Source of the DNA: Methanooceanicella nereidis
Lineage (GTDB): Archaea; Halobacteriota; Methanocellia; Methanocellales; Methanocellaceae
Assembly: GCF_021023085.1 (NCBI RefSeq)
Contig: NZ_PGCK01000012.1
Coordinates: 54,923 to 118,922 of the forward strand
Direction: 5' to 3'
DNA length: 64,000 bases
Position numbers and translations under genes: made by a program. The notes under the pieces were generated by a model. That model was given only the letters and a program-made list of their open reading frames with translations, did not search any database and had not been told where the DNA came from. Below, in pieces: positions 28,838-36,009 of this stretch. Position 1 is the first letter of the stretch; each line of letters opens with the position of its first letter.

Positions 28838-28853
28838 ATAACAAATATGTTAT
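28838..28853. promoter_or_regulatory. Second palindrome upstream of the cfb promoter
   Basis: A perfect inverted repeat ATAACA-AATA-TGTTAT lies 13 bp upstream of the cfb TATA box, within AT-rich DNA. It may be an additional regulator site or chance in an AT-rich region. Confidence 0.25.
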
Positions 28854-29210
28854 ATATACAATTTTTTTATACTATACCACTAATTTTTCATAATATAAAA
28901 AGTCGATAGAGTGTATAGACGACGAGGTATTAGAACAAAAAAACAGTCCTTGGTGCTCTGTCCCGTAAATTCGATGGTCTAAGGGTTTACTGTCAGACAG
29001 GGTTTTAAAATATTATTTGAGTAGTGCATTGGTGTAATGCATTCTCGTCTCAAAGAGCTCAATGATTTTTTTTAAATGAAACGTTTAGCCTTTGAGATAA
29101 AGGTGCATCACATCAACGTACGGTATGAAGATCACGATCATATTCGACGATGATCTTATGGGCCAGCGAATTAACCTAACGCACCGCTTAGATTCTTTAA
29201 TGATCGAGGT
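28854..29210. other. Intergenic region without recognised gene
   Basis: About 360 bases between the cfb promoter and the end of the MBL-fold gene. It is AT-rich at its left. I see no convincing protein. A 24-base stretch (29084-29107) recurs inverted at 34130-34153 with 22 of 24 positions identical. Nothing else was found. Confidence 0.4.
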
Positions 29211-30071
29211 TTACACTCTATACCAGTACATGCAGTAGTTCTCGAGCTGATATTTCATTTTACCTTTGTCGATAAGGTCGCTCAAATGCCCCTTCAGCAT
29301 CACTACTGTCAGCCAGTAGTTGTTAATGCTCTTGTATAGCTCCAGCCTGTTCGAGAACTCCGTGACGAGATCCTCCGTCGATATCGGCTCGGCAGTGAGC
29401 TCAAGTATTATGTCGTCCACACGGTCGAGAGCCTCGAGATGATAATCGGCGGCCATTAACGCCTCCTGCCTGGGCATAGGCACGCCATGTCCCGGTACTA
29501 CGTAGTCGTAGTCGAGCGTTTTGATCTTTTGCAAAGACTCCCTGCAAAGATTACGGTCGATGCTGTAAGGCAGCTTGTACTTGCCCCATATCTGCTCAGA
29601 GTAAAGCGAATCTCCCGAATAGAACACCCCGTCTTCCGTGATGAACCCGTACTCGCCCAGAGTGTGGCCCGGCAGCGGCACAGCCCATATGGATGAGTCC
29701 TGCCACTCTTCAATGTATTCGTCTACCTCGCATGCATTTCCCTGGAAGAAATGGGTGACCATCTCCATCGGCGGCTTAGCCCAGCTAAACAGCCCTCTAA
29801 GGTTGACCTCGGGGTTCCTTACCAGCAGCGCATCGTCCTTCGACGCTATTACGCGCGCGCCTTTTTCACGGAACTCGCATGCATGCCTGAAATGGTCGTT
29901 GTGGCCATGAGTGATGAGTACGGAATGTACGTGCACTCCCTTTAGCTCTTCATATCCGGAACTGCCCGGGTCTATGACATAGCCTTTGAACAGTCCTGTG
30001 TTGCTCATTGATGGGATGTAATATGAGTTGCCCGTAACTTTGATCGGGGCGGTAATTTCGCTCTTAGCCAT
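29211..30071 (-). CDS. Metallo-beta-lactamase-fold hydrolase, paralogue 1
   Basis: An MBL-fold protein of about 286 residues with the metal motif THGHNDHF (H-x-H-x-D-H), the second metal region PLPGHTLGEYG, the bridging Asp in YSGDSLYSEQIWG, and the late VPGHGVPM. The C-terminal ~80 residues form a helical add-on. The order and spacing are those of soluble MBL hydrolases such as glyoxalase-II-like or quorum-quenching enzymes, but the substrate is unknown. It resembles the protein at 30520-31404 along its length (both have NPEVN/NPSVN, W-A-PP and FF motifs). GTG at 30080 is an alternative start; the ATG at 30071 is preferred. No Shine-Dalgarno sequence is obvious. Confidence 0.82.
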   Translation of the reverse strand: MAKSEITAPIKVTGNSYYIPSMSNTGLFKGYVIDPGSSGYEELKGVHVHSVLITHGHNDHFRHACEFREKGARVIASKDDALLVRNPEVNLRGLFSWAKPPMEMVTHFFQGNACEVDEYIEEWQDSSIWAVPLPGHTLGEYGFITEDGVFYSGDSLYSEQIWGKYKLPYSIDRNLCRESLQKIKTLDYDYVVPGHGVPMPRQEALMAADYHLEALDRVDDIILELTAEPISTEDLVTEFSNRLELYKSINNYWLTVVMLKGHLSDLIDKGKMKYQLENYCMYWYRV

Positions 30072-30162
30072 ACAGATCACAGTCTTGTCTCTATCGATAA
30101 TATTTATGTTAGGGTTTTACATACTTAACAAGCTTAAAATAATTGGTGGGTCGGGATAAGAA

Positions 30163-30528
30163 ATGATACGCAATAGAGATAATACGATACCCTTTGTGAC
30201 TAAGGACGGCTCTATTATCCATGAGCTGTATCACCCGGGCTCAACTCCTGTTGAGGGCACGAGTGTCGCCGAGGCCTATGTGGAGCAAACTCTGGAGACT
30301 AAAAGACATATCCATGAAAAGTCACAGGAAGTCTATTATATACTCAAAGGCAGGGGTGTGATGACTCTGGGCGAAAGGTCATTTGACGTAAAAGAGGGAG
30401 ATGCCATACTGATACCTCCGGGGACGTCGCATAAAATAAAGAATACCGGAGACTCAGGACTGCGCATACTCTGTATATGTACGCCGCCTTATTCCCATGA
30501 CGATACAATTCTTACGGGCTCATCTTAG
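30163..30528 (+). CDS. Single-domain cupin protein
   Basis: A 121-residue small cupin. Motif 1 is TKRHIHEKSQEVYYILKGRG, giving the two His and the Glu of the metal site; motif 2 is GDAILIPPGTSHKIKNTG with the last His. Such cupins may be isomerases, dioxygenases or sensors; the sequence does not decide. It lies between two MBL-fold paralogues on the other strand, divergent from the first (gap about 90 bases) and overlapping the end of the second by 9 bases. The context suggests one function, perhaps a small-molecule processing pathway, but this is only inference. Confidence 0.82.
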   Translation: MIRNRDNTIPFVTKDGSIIHELYHPGSTPVEGTSVAEAYVEQTLETKRHIHEKSQEVYYILKGRGVMTLGERSFDVKEGDAILIPPGTSHKIKNTGDSGLRILCICTPPYSHDDTILTGSS

Positions 30529-31404
30529 GCGCCACATTATCCTGTGGTCTCTTAGCACATATTCTGCCTTGCCGGTCTCATATAGCGCGTGAAGGAAAGC
30601 ACGCACTGTGGTGACCACTATCAGGTGCATTGAAAAGTCGCATCTGACGTTCAGAGCGACACCGACTCTGCTGACCATTTCTTCAGTCGAGTATTCCCCG
30701 CCTTCCAGCGCATCGATAACGGCCGCTTCTATACTGTCTATTCCCCTGATATTGATCTCCGCAAGTTCCGCCGCCTCATCCCCGGTCATCAGGTCGGCGT
30801 GAGAAGCCAGCACCCATTCAGCATCCGAGTCCATTATCGCCTTTAAAGTATTTTTTGCATCATAAGGCGTGGTGTAGAACACCATCCTTTTAGTGTCCCA
30901 GATCTTTTTAGTCACGATCGCATCGGATACCATCAGTACGCCGTCGGGCGTCAAGAAACCCGTCTGCCATTGTGTATGTCCTGGCAATGGGAATGTTTCC
31001 AGCGGGAGATCATCGATATCTTCAAGCGTCCCGTCCACGGGGCACGGCACGCCCTTAAAGAACCAGGGCAGCATGCTTTCCGGCGGCCTCGCCCAGTTAA
31101 AGATGCCGCTAGTGTTTACGGACGGGTTCTCCATGAACCCGCGTTCGTCGCGCGGAGCATATATTTTAGTCCCGGTCTTTCGCAGCTTCGCTCCGTTCCA
31201 GAAATGGTCCGTATGGCCGTGCGTGACAAGCGCCATATTAAAATTTAATTTAATGTTGTCCCAGTCAACGTTCTCGTTGTTACTCGGGTCTACCATGATG
31301 TCATCGTAGACCATCACGTTCGTTATTCCGGGGATATAATGTGTGTCGCCACAGATCTTTTTAAGCTTCAATTTGTTCACGACCGGTGTGACAAACTGTA
31401 GCAA
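30520..31404 (-). CDS. Metallo-beta-lactamase-fold hydrolase, paralogue 2
   Basis: An MBL-fold protein of 294 residues. The metal motif is THGHTDHFWNGAKLR, followed by FPLPGHTQWQTGFL, VLMVSDAIVTKKIWDTK and ASHADLM in place of the usual GHG. It shares the N-terminal layout (CGDTHYIPGITNVMVYDD), the motif NPSVNTSGIFNWARPPE and the overall size with paralogue 1, so the two arose by duplication. The Gly-His of the last motif is replaced by Ser-His (ASHADL), which may change metal binding or specificity. Its 3' end overlaps the convergent cupin by 9 bases. Substrate unknown. Confidence 0.8.
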   Translation of the reverse strand: MLQFVTPVVNKLKLKKICGDTHYIPGITNVMVYDDIMVDPSNNENVDWDNIKLNFNMALVTHGHTDHFWNGAKLRKTGTKIYAPRDERGFMENPSVNTSGIFNWARPPESMLPWFFKGVPCPVDGTLEDIDDLPLETFPLPGHTQWQTGFLTPDGVLMVSDAIVTKKIWDTKRMVFYTTPYDAKNTLKAIMDSDAEWVLASHADLMTGDEAAELAEINIRGIDSIEAAVIDALEGGEYSTEEMVSRVGVALNVRCDFSMHLIVVTTVRAFLHALYETGKAEYVLRDHRIMWRLR

Positions 31405-31496
31405 GGTTATGGGTCATATACTTTACTGTGCCCGGCCTATCGATGTCGTATAAGAAGCAAAAAGACGTTAATTGATAGAAAAGCTTGTAAAATACA

Positions 31497-31542
31497 TTAA
31501 AGAAGGGAAAGCTTATCTTCAGGATGATCTCCCTGCTTTCCC
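31497..31542 (-). terminator. Stem-loop after rpo7
   Basis: On the minus strand, 8-bp arms GGGAAAGC (31542-31535) and GCTTTCCC (31512-31505) enclose a 22-base loop and are followed by TTCTTTAATG. It is about 15 bases beyond the rpo7 stop and could end that transcript, though the T-run is weak. Confidence 0.4.
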
Positions 31543-31556
31543 GGGTGTAAAAATAT

Positions 31557-32156
31557 TTACGCCTGTGCGGCCTCTTTGCCGCCCTTACCGCTCTTTTCGC
31601 CTTTCTCTTTCTTCTTTTGATCTTCCTCGATCCATTCGAGCTTGCCGAGGGCGACCTGTCTCATCGTAAGGCCTATCTTGCTCTCTCTCGGGTCGCGCTC
31701 GTTAAGGCTTACAGCGACGATCCTGGCACGGACACTGTCGCCTTCCGAGAGGGACTTGCTGGTCTCCTTGCTGGAAAGCCTTGAGTTCTTCTCATCGTAT
31801 GCCATGAACTCGTCAGCCACCTGGCTTACATGTATAAGGCAATCGATCGGGCCGACCGCGACGAACGCTCCGAAGTTCACTATCTCGACAATGCTGCCTT
31901 CGACGATCTCCTGAAGTTCAGGCTTGTAAGCTATAGCGTCAAAAGTGACCTCATAGTATACTGCCCCGTCTCCGACGAGTATGTGGCCTTCTCCGATCTC
32001 TACTACGTCCGTTACCGCCACTATCGAGCCGAGAGTCTTGTCGATCCTGCCTTCCAGCTTCTCTCTCAGTGTCTCCGCTATGACCTGTTCCAGGTCCTCT
32101 TCGAGCCTTTGCGGTGGTATTCTGATGATATCTACGAGTCTAACCTTCCTGTACAT
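31557..32156 (-). CDS. rpo7: DNA-directed RNA polymerase subunit Rpo7 (RpoE')
   Basis: Rpo7 forms the stalk of archaeal RNA polymerase with Rpo4 and helps open promoters and bind emerging RNA. The protein starts MYRKVRLVDIIRIPP, and the C-terminal half is an S1-type OB fold (VEGSIVEIVNFGAFVAVGPIDCLIHVSQV). A Lys/Glu-rich tail follows. The frame extends 5 codons upstream to a TTG, but the ATG at 32156 has GGAG five bases before it and gives the family N-terminus (199 residues). Upstream on the same strand lie the PIN gene and aIF2-gamma, a common archaeal cluster. The usual next gene, spt4, is not found after it. Confidence 0.95.
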   Translation of the reverse strand: MYRKVRLVDIIRIPPQRLEEDLEQVIAETLREKLEGRIDKTLGSIVAVTDVVEIGEGHILVGDGAVYYEVTFDAIAYKPELQEIVEGSIVEIVNFGAFVAVGPIDCLIHVSQVADEFMAYDEKNSRLSSKETSKSLSEGDSVRARIVAVSLNERDPRESKIGLTMRQVALGKLEWIEEDQKKKEKGEKSGKGGKEAAQA

Positions 32157-32200
32157 TTTCTCTCCATCCAAACGTTAAAGATAATGATTGTTATCGGGCA

Positions 32201-32566
32201 TCATTCTATGGCAAGTTTATGTTTTGCACGCAGGTATATTGACCTTATACCCTCTTTTTTAAGCCTTGCCCTTAGCCCGGCATCGTTAGTGAAGACAGGG
32301 GCGTTCAAGGACTTTGCGACCTCGATCACTACATCGTCCGCAAATCCCTGCGCTTCTATGATCTCACACTTTTTTAGCATTTCACGGGCAATTGCAAGAG
32401 CTGTTCTATCTCTTCCTTTTACCTTGCCTTTCAGCTTTTCAATTTCCTCGACCACTGCCGAAGGCGTGACGAACTCATCATACCCCAGCGCTTCGAGCTC
32501 GTTAAATATGTCGACGCCCCACTGGGCGGGTACCATGAGCCCGTTCGTGTCGATTATCACTTTCAA
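32201..32566 (-). CDS. PIN-domain protein (FCF1/VapC9-like)
   Basis: A 121-residue PIN-domain protein. Acidic residues of the PIN active site are seen in VIIDTNGLM (first Asp), VEEIEKL (Glu) and [15 protein letters not shown] (late Asp). PIN proteins are metal-dependent RNases; archaeal versions next to aIF2-gamma and rpo7 resemble the rRNA-processing FCF1 group rather than a toxin, and no antitoxin is adjacent. I start at the TTG (32566), which overlaps the aIF2-gamma TGA in a TTGA arrangement, because the longer upstream frame lies inside aIF2-gamma. A GTG two codons later is an alternative. Role in rRNA processing is inference from context. Confidence 0.78.
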   Translation of the reverse strand: MKVIIDTNGLMVPAQWGVDIFNELEALGYDEFVTPSAVVEEIEKLKGKVKGRDRTALAIAREMLKKCEIIEAQGFADDVVIEVAKSLNAPVFTNDAGLRARLKKEGIRSIYLRAKHKLAIE

Positions 32567-33798
32567 CTTGTCAGTACCCCTACTCCGATAAGCCTCCAGC
32601 GTGCGCCTATACGGCGGCTGATGGCTATCCTGGAGCCGACCTCGGCGCATACCGGCCTCTTAAGCTTTACCTCGGCCTCTCCCTTTCTCGCGCTTGAGAC
32701 GACACCGATGGTGGTGGAAGTACCAATTGTGAGCATTAAAGGCTCGCTCGTGGCTATCGGCTTTATAGCGGACTCGTCGCTGACTCCGACGACACGCTCG
32801 AGAAGCTGAGTCTTCATGACGAACTTATGCCATACGGGGGGCAAAAACCCGGGTTTGCCAGCGACCTGTCCCGCCAGCGCATCGCTCTTGGTCATAGCGG
32901 GATCAAGCTTGGTCCCCGCGGCTAAAAGGCCGCCGGGGGTGGCTTCCTCTACTACGTCACCGCCATAGACCAGCCTTGTGACGGTGGTACTGATCGGCTC
33001 CCAGGTGGTCTTACCTTCGAACTCGACCTTCCTTCCGGGCCTTATCTCTATGTCGTCCTTTATCTTGAAAGTGCCCTGGGACAGGGTACCGCCTAAGACT
33101 CCTCCGTTAAGCTTTTGCGGCGGAGTTCCCGGCCTGTTGACGTCAAATGACCTGGCTACCTGCATTATGCCCGGCTTGTCAAGGTCATGTTTCGGCGTCG
33201 GTATCTTTTCTTCGATGGTCTTGATGAGCACATCTATGTTAATGTTCTGCTGTGCCGATATGGGCACTATAGGGGCGTTTTCCGCGACTGTGCCCTTTAC
33301 GAATTCCTTGATCTGGTTATAGTGCTTGATCGCATCTTCGCGGGATACTATGTCGATCTTATTCTGGGCTATAACTACATTTTTAATGCCAATGATATCA
33401 AGAGCCATGAGATGCTCTTTTGTCTGCGGCTGCGGGCACGTCTCGTTCGCAGCTATGACCAGCACTGCGCCGTCCATTATGGCCGCTCCCGAGAGCATGG
33501 TGGCCATCAGTGTCTCGTGACCCGGCGAGTCGACGAATGATACTGTCCTTAACTCCTCCATATCTTCAGAGCCGCATGCGGCGCATTTTTTGCCAGATGA
33601 ATAGCATTCCGGCTCATCACAGTTCTTACATTTATAAAAAGTACAATCGGCATAACCAAGCCTTATTGATATGCCCCTTTTTAACTCTTCGCTGTGCGTG
33701 TCAGTCCACACGCCCGACAGAGCGCTTACCAGGGTGGTCTTACCATGGTCGACGTGGCCCACCATACCAATATTAATGACAGGTTGCGACAAATTCAA
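32563..33798 (-). CDS. Translation initiation factor aIF2 gamma subunit
   Basis: The gamma subunit of aIF2 is the GTPase core that binds initiator Met-tRNA. The 411-residue protein has the P-loop [13 protein letters not shown], switch [15 protein letters not shown] in [11 protein letters not shown], and the zinc-knuckle cysteines characteristic of eIF2-gamma: [12 protein letters not shown] then [10 protein letters not shown]. Beta-barrel domains 2 and 3 follow ([22 protein letters not shown]). It is the first gene of aIF2-gamma - PIN - rpo7 on the minus strand. The ATG at 33798 follows AACTGGAGGATATTGA, a good Shine-Dalgarno context. Confidence 0.96.
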   Translation of the reverse strand: MNLSQPVINIGMVGHVDHGKTTLVSALSGVWTDTHSEELKRGISIRLGYADCTFYKCKNCDEPECYSSGKKCAACGSEDMEELRTVSFVDSPGHETLMATMLSGAAIMDGAVLVIAANETCPQPQTKEHLMALDIIGIKNVVIAQNKIDIVSREDAIKHYNQIKEFVKGTVAENAPIVPISAQQNINIDVLIKTIEEKIPTPKHDLDKPGIMQVARSFDVNRPGTPPQKLNGGVLGGTLSQGTFKIKDDIEIRPGRKVEFEGKTTWEPISTTVTRLVYGGDVVEEATPGGLLAAGTKLDPAMTKSDALAGQVAGKPGFLPPVWHKFVMKTQLLERVVGVSDESAIKPIATSEPLMLTIGTSTTIGVVSSARKGEAEVKLKRPVCAEVGSRIAISRRIGARWRLIGVGVLTS

Positions 33799-34334
33799 TA
33801 TCCTCCAGTTAAAATGATGATAAAGACGATGCTATAGATACAAGTATATTATTAATACACATTATTAATTTCATCGATTATCAATTACGCTCAAATTAGT
33901 ATCACTTCTCATATAAGTACATTTACATTCTTACAGGCATGTTCCAGATGGATCTTTTTGGCGTTTGGCATTCTTCTCCGGTTGCTTGCGGGTTTATTAT
34001 TTTAAATCAATTATTTTTTAAGTATTAAACATAGGTGATAGAATCTTAGTGTATTTTATCTTTAGCCCGATGGTTTATATTGTCATTGCCTTATCTGATT
34101 GTGATGTGACATGTTGTGCCTGGATATGGTGCATTTTTATCTCAAAGGCTAAAAGAGCTTCCCAAAGGACCCGGCGCTTTTTAAGAAATGTTCGGATCGC
34201 CGGTTTTCTTCGAGCCGTCGGGAATAAAAGGTCACCGTATCAAAACATTTTAATAAAACAAATGACCGGCCGGACTCGATATGTGGCCTGTCAAAAGAGT
34301 ATATAACTCATAGTCTCATTATATATTCTGTTAC
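33799..34334. other. Long intergenic region with no convincing gene
   Basis: About 535 bases between the aIF2-gamma start and the candidate RNA at 34335. It is AT-rich on the left, where the aIF2-gamma promoter must be, and mixed to the right. Open frames here (for example 34049-34306) have Cys-rich, atypical composition and I do not accept them. A 24-base motif at 34130-34153 is the inverted counterpart of 29084-29107. Two TATA-like elements (34300-34306, 34319-34326) precede the RNA candidate. Confidence 0.4.
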
Positions 34335-34401
34335 GGCCTTGCGGAGCCGAAGATGGGATACGCCCGAAAGAGGGCGAATCTGGTCAAGATCTATTAAGGC
34401 C
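34335..34401 (+). ncRNA. Candidate structured RNA upstream of the DHH gene
   Basis: A 67-base segment closes on itself: GGCCTT (34335-34340) pairs with AAGGCC (34396-34401). Inside, CGCCC (34361-34365) and GGGCG (34372-34376) form a hairpin with loop GAAAGA, and AGA (34351-34353) can extend it with TCT (34379-34381) across an internal loop. It is G/C-rich within AT-rich DNA. A TATAT box at about 34300-34306 could start it near 34330, and another TATA (34402-34410) follows it, about 26 bases before the likely start for the DHH gene. It matches no riboswitch, tRNA or guide RNA I recognise. It could equally be a 5' leader structure. Confidence 0.35.
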
Positions 34402-34440
34402 ATATATAAACTGTGACCAGGAAATTATGAGGGAATAAAG

Positions 34441-35412
34441 ATGAAGTCTATCATTTTTACACATTCCGATAGCGACGGCATTTGCAGCGGGGCGTTAGCG
34501 CTGGCCGCAAACAGGGACTCTCCCGTATTTTTCACCAACGCAGTGGCCATACTCTCGGACATTGAACAGGCGAGGGGCTTTGACCGTGTCATAATATGCG
34601 ACATCGCAATTAACATCCCTGTAAGCAAGAAGCTAAAAGCGAAGATAGATGAGATCAGCGAAGAGTCCGAAGTAATATATATCGACCACCATCCTCTTCC
34701 TGAAGGTTTTGATGCCCCATGGCTGATCAGCGATGTGACTGCAAGTGCGTCGGAGCTCACCTTTTATCATTTCAAGAATGACCTCGACCCTAACATGAGC
34801 AGGGTGGCACTTTACGGCGCAATAGGCGACTACAGGGATAATACGGACAGGGTTTGCGACCTTGTTTCGGACTGGGACAAAAGAAGCCTGTATTATCAGG
34901 CAGGCACGCTTTCGCAGGGCATGGAAGTGGGGAGAAGGGACTACGACTTCAAGAGGGACATAGTAAGGCTGTTATCAGTGAATACGCTGCCTTCGGAGAT
35001 CCCGGTGCTGGCGAAGAACGCCATCATATCCGCAAGAAAAGAGAATGAGCTGCGTGTCATGGTGGAGCGTGACGTGATCCGCATGAAAAACTTCTCCTAC
35101 ATGCTTAACCCTAACGGCTGCATGTCAAAGGCGGCCATATACGCCCGCGTATACGGCAGGACAACGGTCGGCCTGGCGGCAGAGTATCGTGAGCACAAGG
35201 ACGTATACGATATCAGTGTCCGCGCAAAATGCTGTCCGGTGGATAAGCCTAACATTAACCTTAACCTCATAATCAGCCGGCTGACGGAGAACTACGGCGG
35301 CTCAGGCGGCGGACATCCGCTCGCAGCGGGCGGCAGGGTCCCGGCAAGCGCATTCAAGGAATTCCTTCTGGAACTTGATTCGGCGGTAGGCGAAGCGTTG
35401 GGAAACAAATAA
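34441..35412 (+). CDS. DHH-family phosphoesterase (RecJ-like)
   Basis: A 323-residue DHH/DHHA1 protein. The N-terminus FTHSDSDGICSGALAL and the DHH motif itself in VIYIDHHPLPEGF provide Mn-binding residues, and GAIGDYRDNTDR is a further conserved Asp region. The C-terminal DHHA1 motif is GGSGGGHPLAAGGRVP. Archaeal homologues include RecJ-like exonucleases/GINS-associated nucleases and small-molecule phosphoesterases such as nano-RNases; this compact form could be either. A TATA box CATATATAAAC at 34401-34411 implies a short leader. It is downstream of the structured-RNA candidate and upstream of a small basic protein. Confidence 0.85.
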   Translation: MKSIIFTHSDSDGICSGALALAANRDSPVFFTNAVAILSDIEQARGFDRVIICDIAINIPVSKKLKAKIDEISEESEVIYIDHHPLPEGFDAPWLISDVTASASELTFYHFKNDLDPNMSRVALYGAIGDYRDNTDRVCDLVSDWDKRSLYYQAGTLSQGMEVGRRDYDFKRDIVRLLSVNTLPSEIPVLAKNAIISARKENELRVMVERDVIRMKNFSYMLNPNGCMSKAAIYARVYGRTTVGLAAEYREHKDVYDISVRAKCCPVDKPNINLNLIISRLTENYGGSGGGHPLAAGGRVPASAFKEFLLELDSAVGEALGNK

Positions 35413-35486
35413 AACTTAATATGGCATGCAAGGCATATCGTAACATATTAATACGAGAACAAACTAATTCAGGGCGGTGATTCAGC

Positions 35487-35681
35487 ATGGGAAAGACCGG
35501 AAGCATTGAATGGGTCCAGATCAGGGGCAGAAAAGGTCAGATGAGGCTCGTACCCAAGGGCGACTCTCAAGCCAACAAGCCCGGACCGGGCCAGAGATAT
35601 GACTCCAGGGGTTTCGTTCGTCGCGTCCTCTCAAGGACAAAGAAGAACGTACTTGGCGTCAAGTCCAAATCGAAGAAATAA
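35487..35681 (+). CDS. Small basic conserved methanogen protein (possibly DUF5350)
   Basis: A 64-residue, highly basic protein with Gly/Lys/Arg-rich composition (MGKTGSIEWVQIRGRKGQ..., RTKKNVLGVKSKSKK). It resembles a small conserved euryarchaeal family that I believe is named DUF5350, though I cannot confirm it. Its charge suggests nucleic-acid or ribosome binding. The ATG is preceded by GGGCGGTGATTCAGC, a good Shine-Dalgarno sequence (GGTGAT). It lies 74 bases after the DHH gene on the same strand and may be co-transcribed; a hairpin with a T-run follows it. Confidence 0.72.
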   Translation: MGKTGSIEWVQIRGRKGQMRLVPKGDSQANKPGPGQRYDSRGFVRRVLSRTKKNVLGVKSKSKK

Positions 35682-35705
35682 TCTTATTGATTTTTAATCG
35701 ACAGG

Positions 35706-35731
35706 GCTTTTTTAGGCCCCGAACGGGGCCT
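35706..35731 (+). terminator. Hairpin with T-run after the small basic protein
   Basis: A run of seven T (35707-35713) is followed by a perfect 7-bp stem AGGCCCC-GAAC-GGGGCCT (35714-35731). The T-run precedes the stem rather than following it, so archaeal-type termination at the T-run is possible, but the role is uncertain. Confidence 0.35.
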
Positions 35732-36009
35732 GACAGATCCTTTTGGGGAAATATGGTAAGGCGAGGTTAACTTTTACCATTTTACTTATCCTTAGATCAT
35801 TTTCACATATTATTATTAACATATTAATATCTAATTATTTTTATAATCACTTAGCGCATCCCGGCCTTTTTGATTTTTTTCTGAAACGCTCGCTTAATAC
35901 CGCTTACTATACGATATTTAAGCAAGTATTCGTAAAATCGCTTGATTAGCTTTTGGTATATCCACGGTCAATTACTCTTCTGAATGTACCTACCATCCGG
36001 AGGAAATTG
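35732..36009. other. Intergenic region upstream of the surface protein
   Basis: About 280 AT-rich bases. An open frame at 35743-35949 exists but has no Shine-Dalgarno or family similarity. A GGAGG (about 35999-36003) directly before the surface-protein ATG is the only clear signal. Confidence 0.4.

Noticed and set aside
31472..31669. 65-residue plus-strand open frame overlapping the end of rpo7
   Set aside because: Antisense to rpo7 and built on the terminator stem.
34049..34306. 85-residue open frame
   Set aside because: Cys/Trp/Arg-rich composition, no Shine-Dalgarno and no similarity to anything I know.
35743..35949. 68-residue open frame before the surface protein
   Set aside because: AT-driven composition (Phe/Ile/Asn/Tyr-rich) and no start signal; likely leader or spacer DNA.
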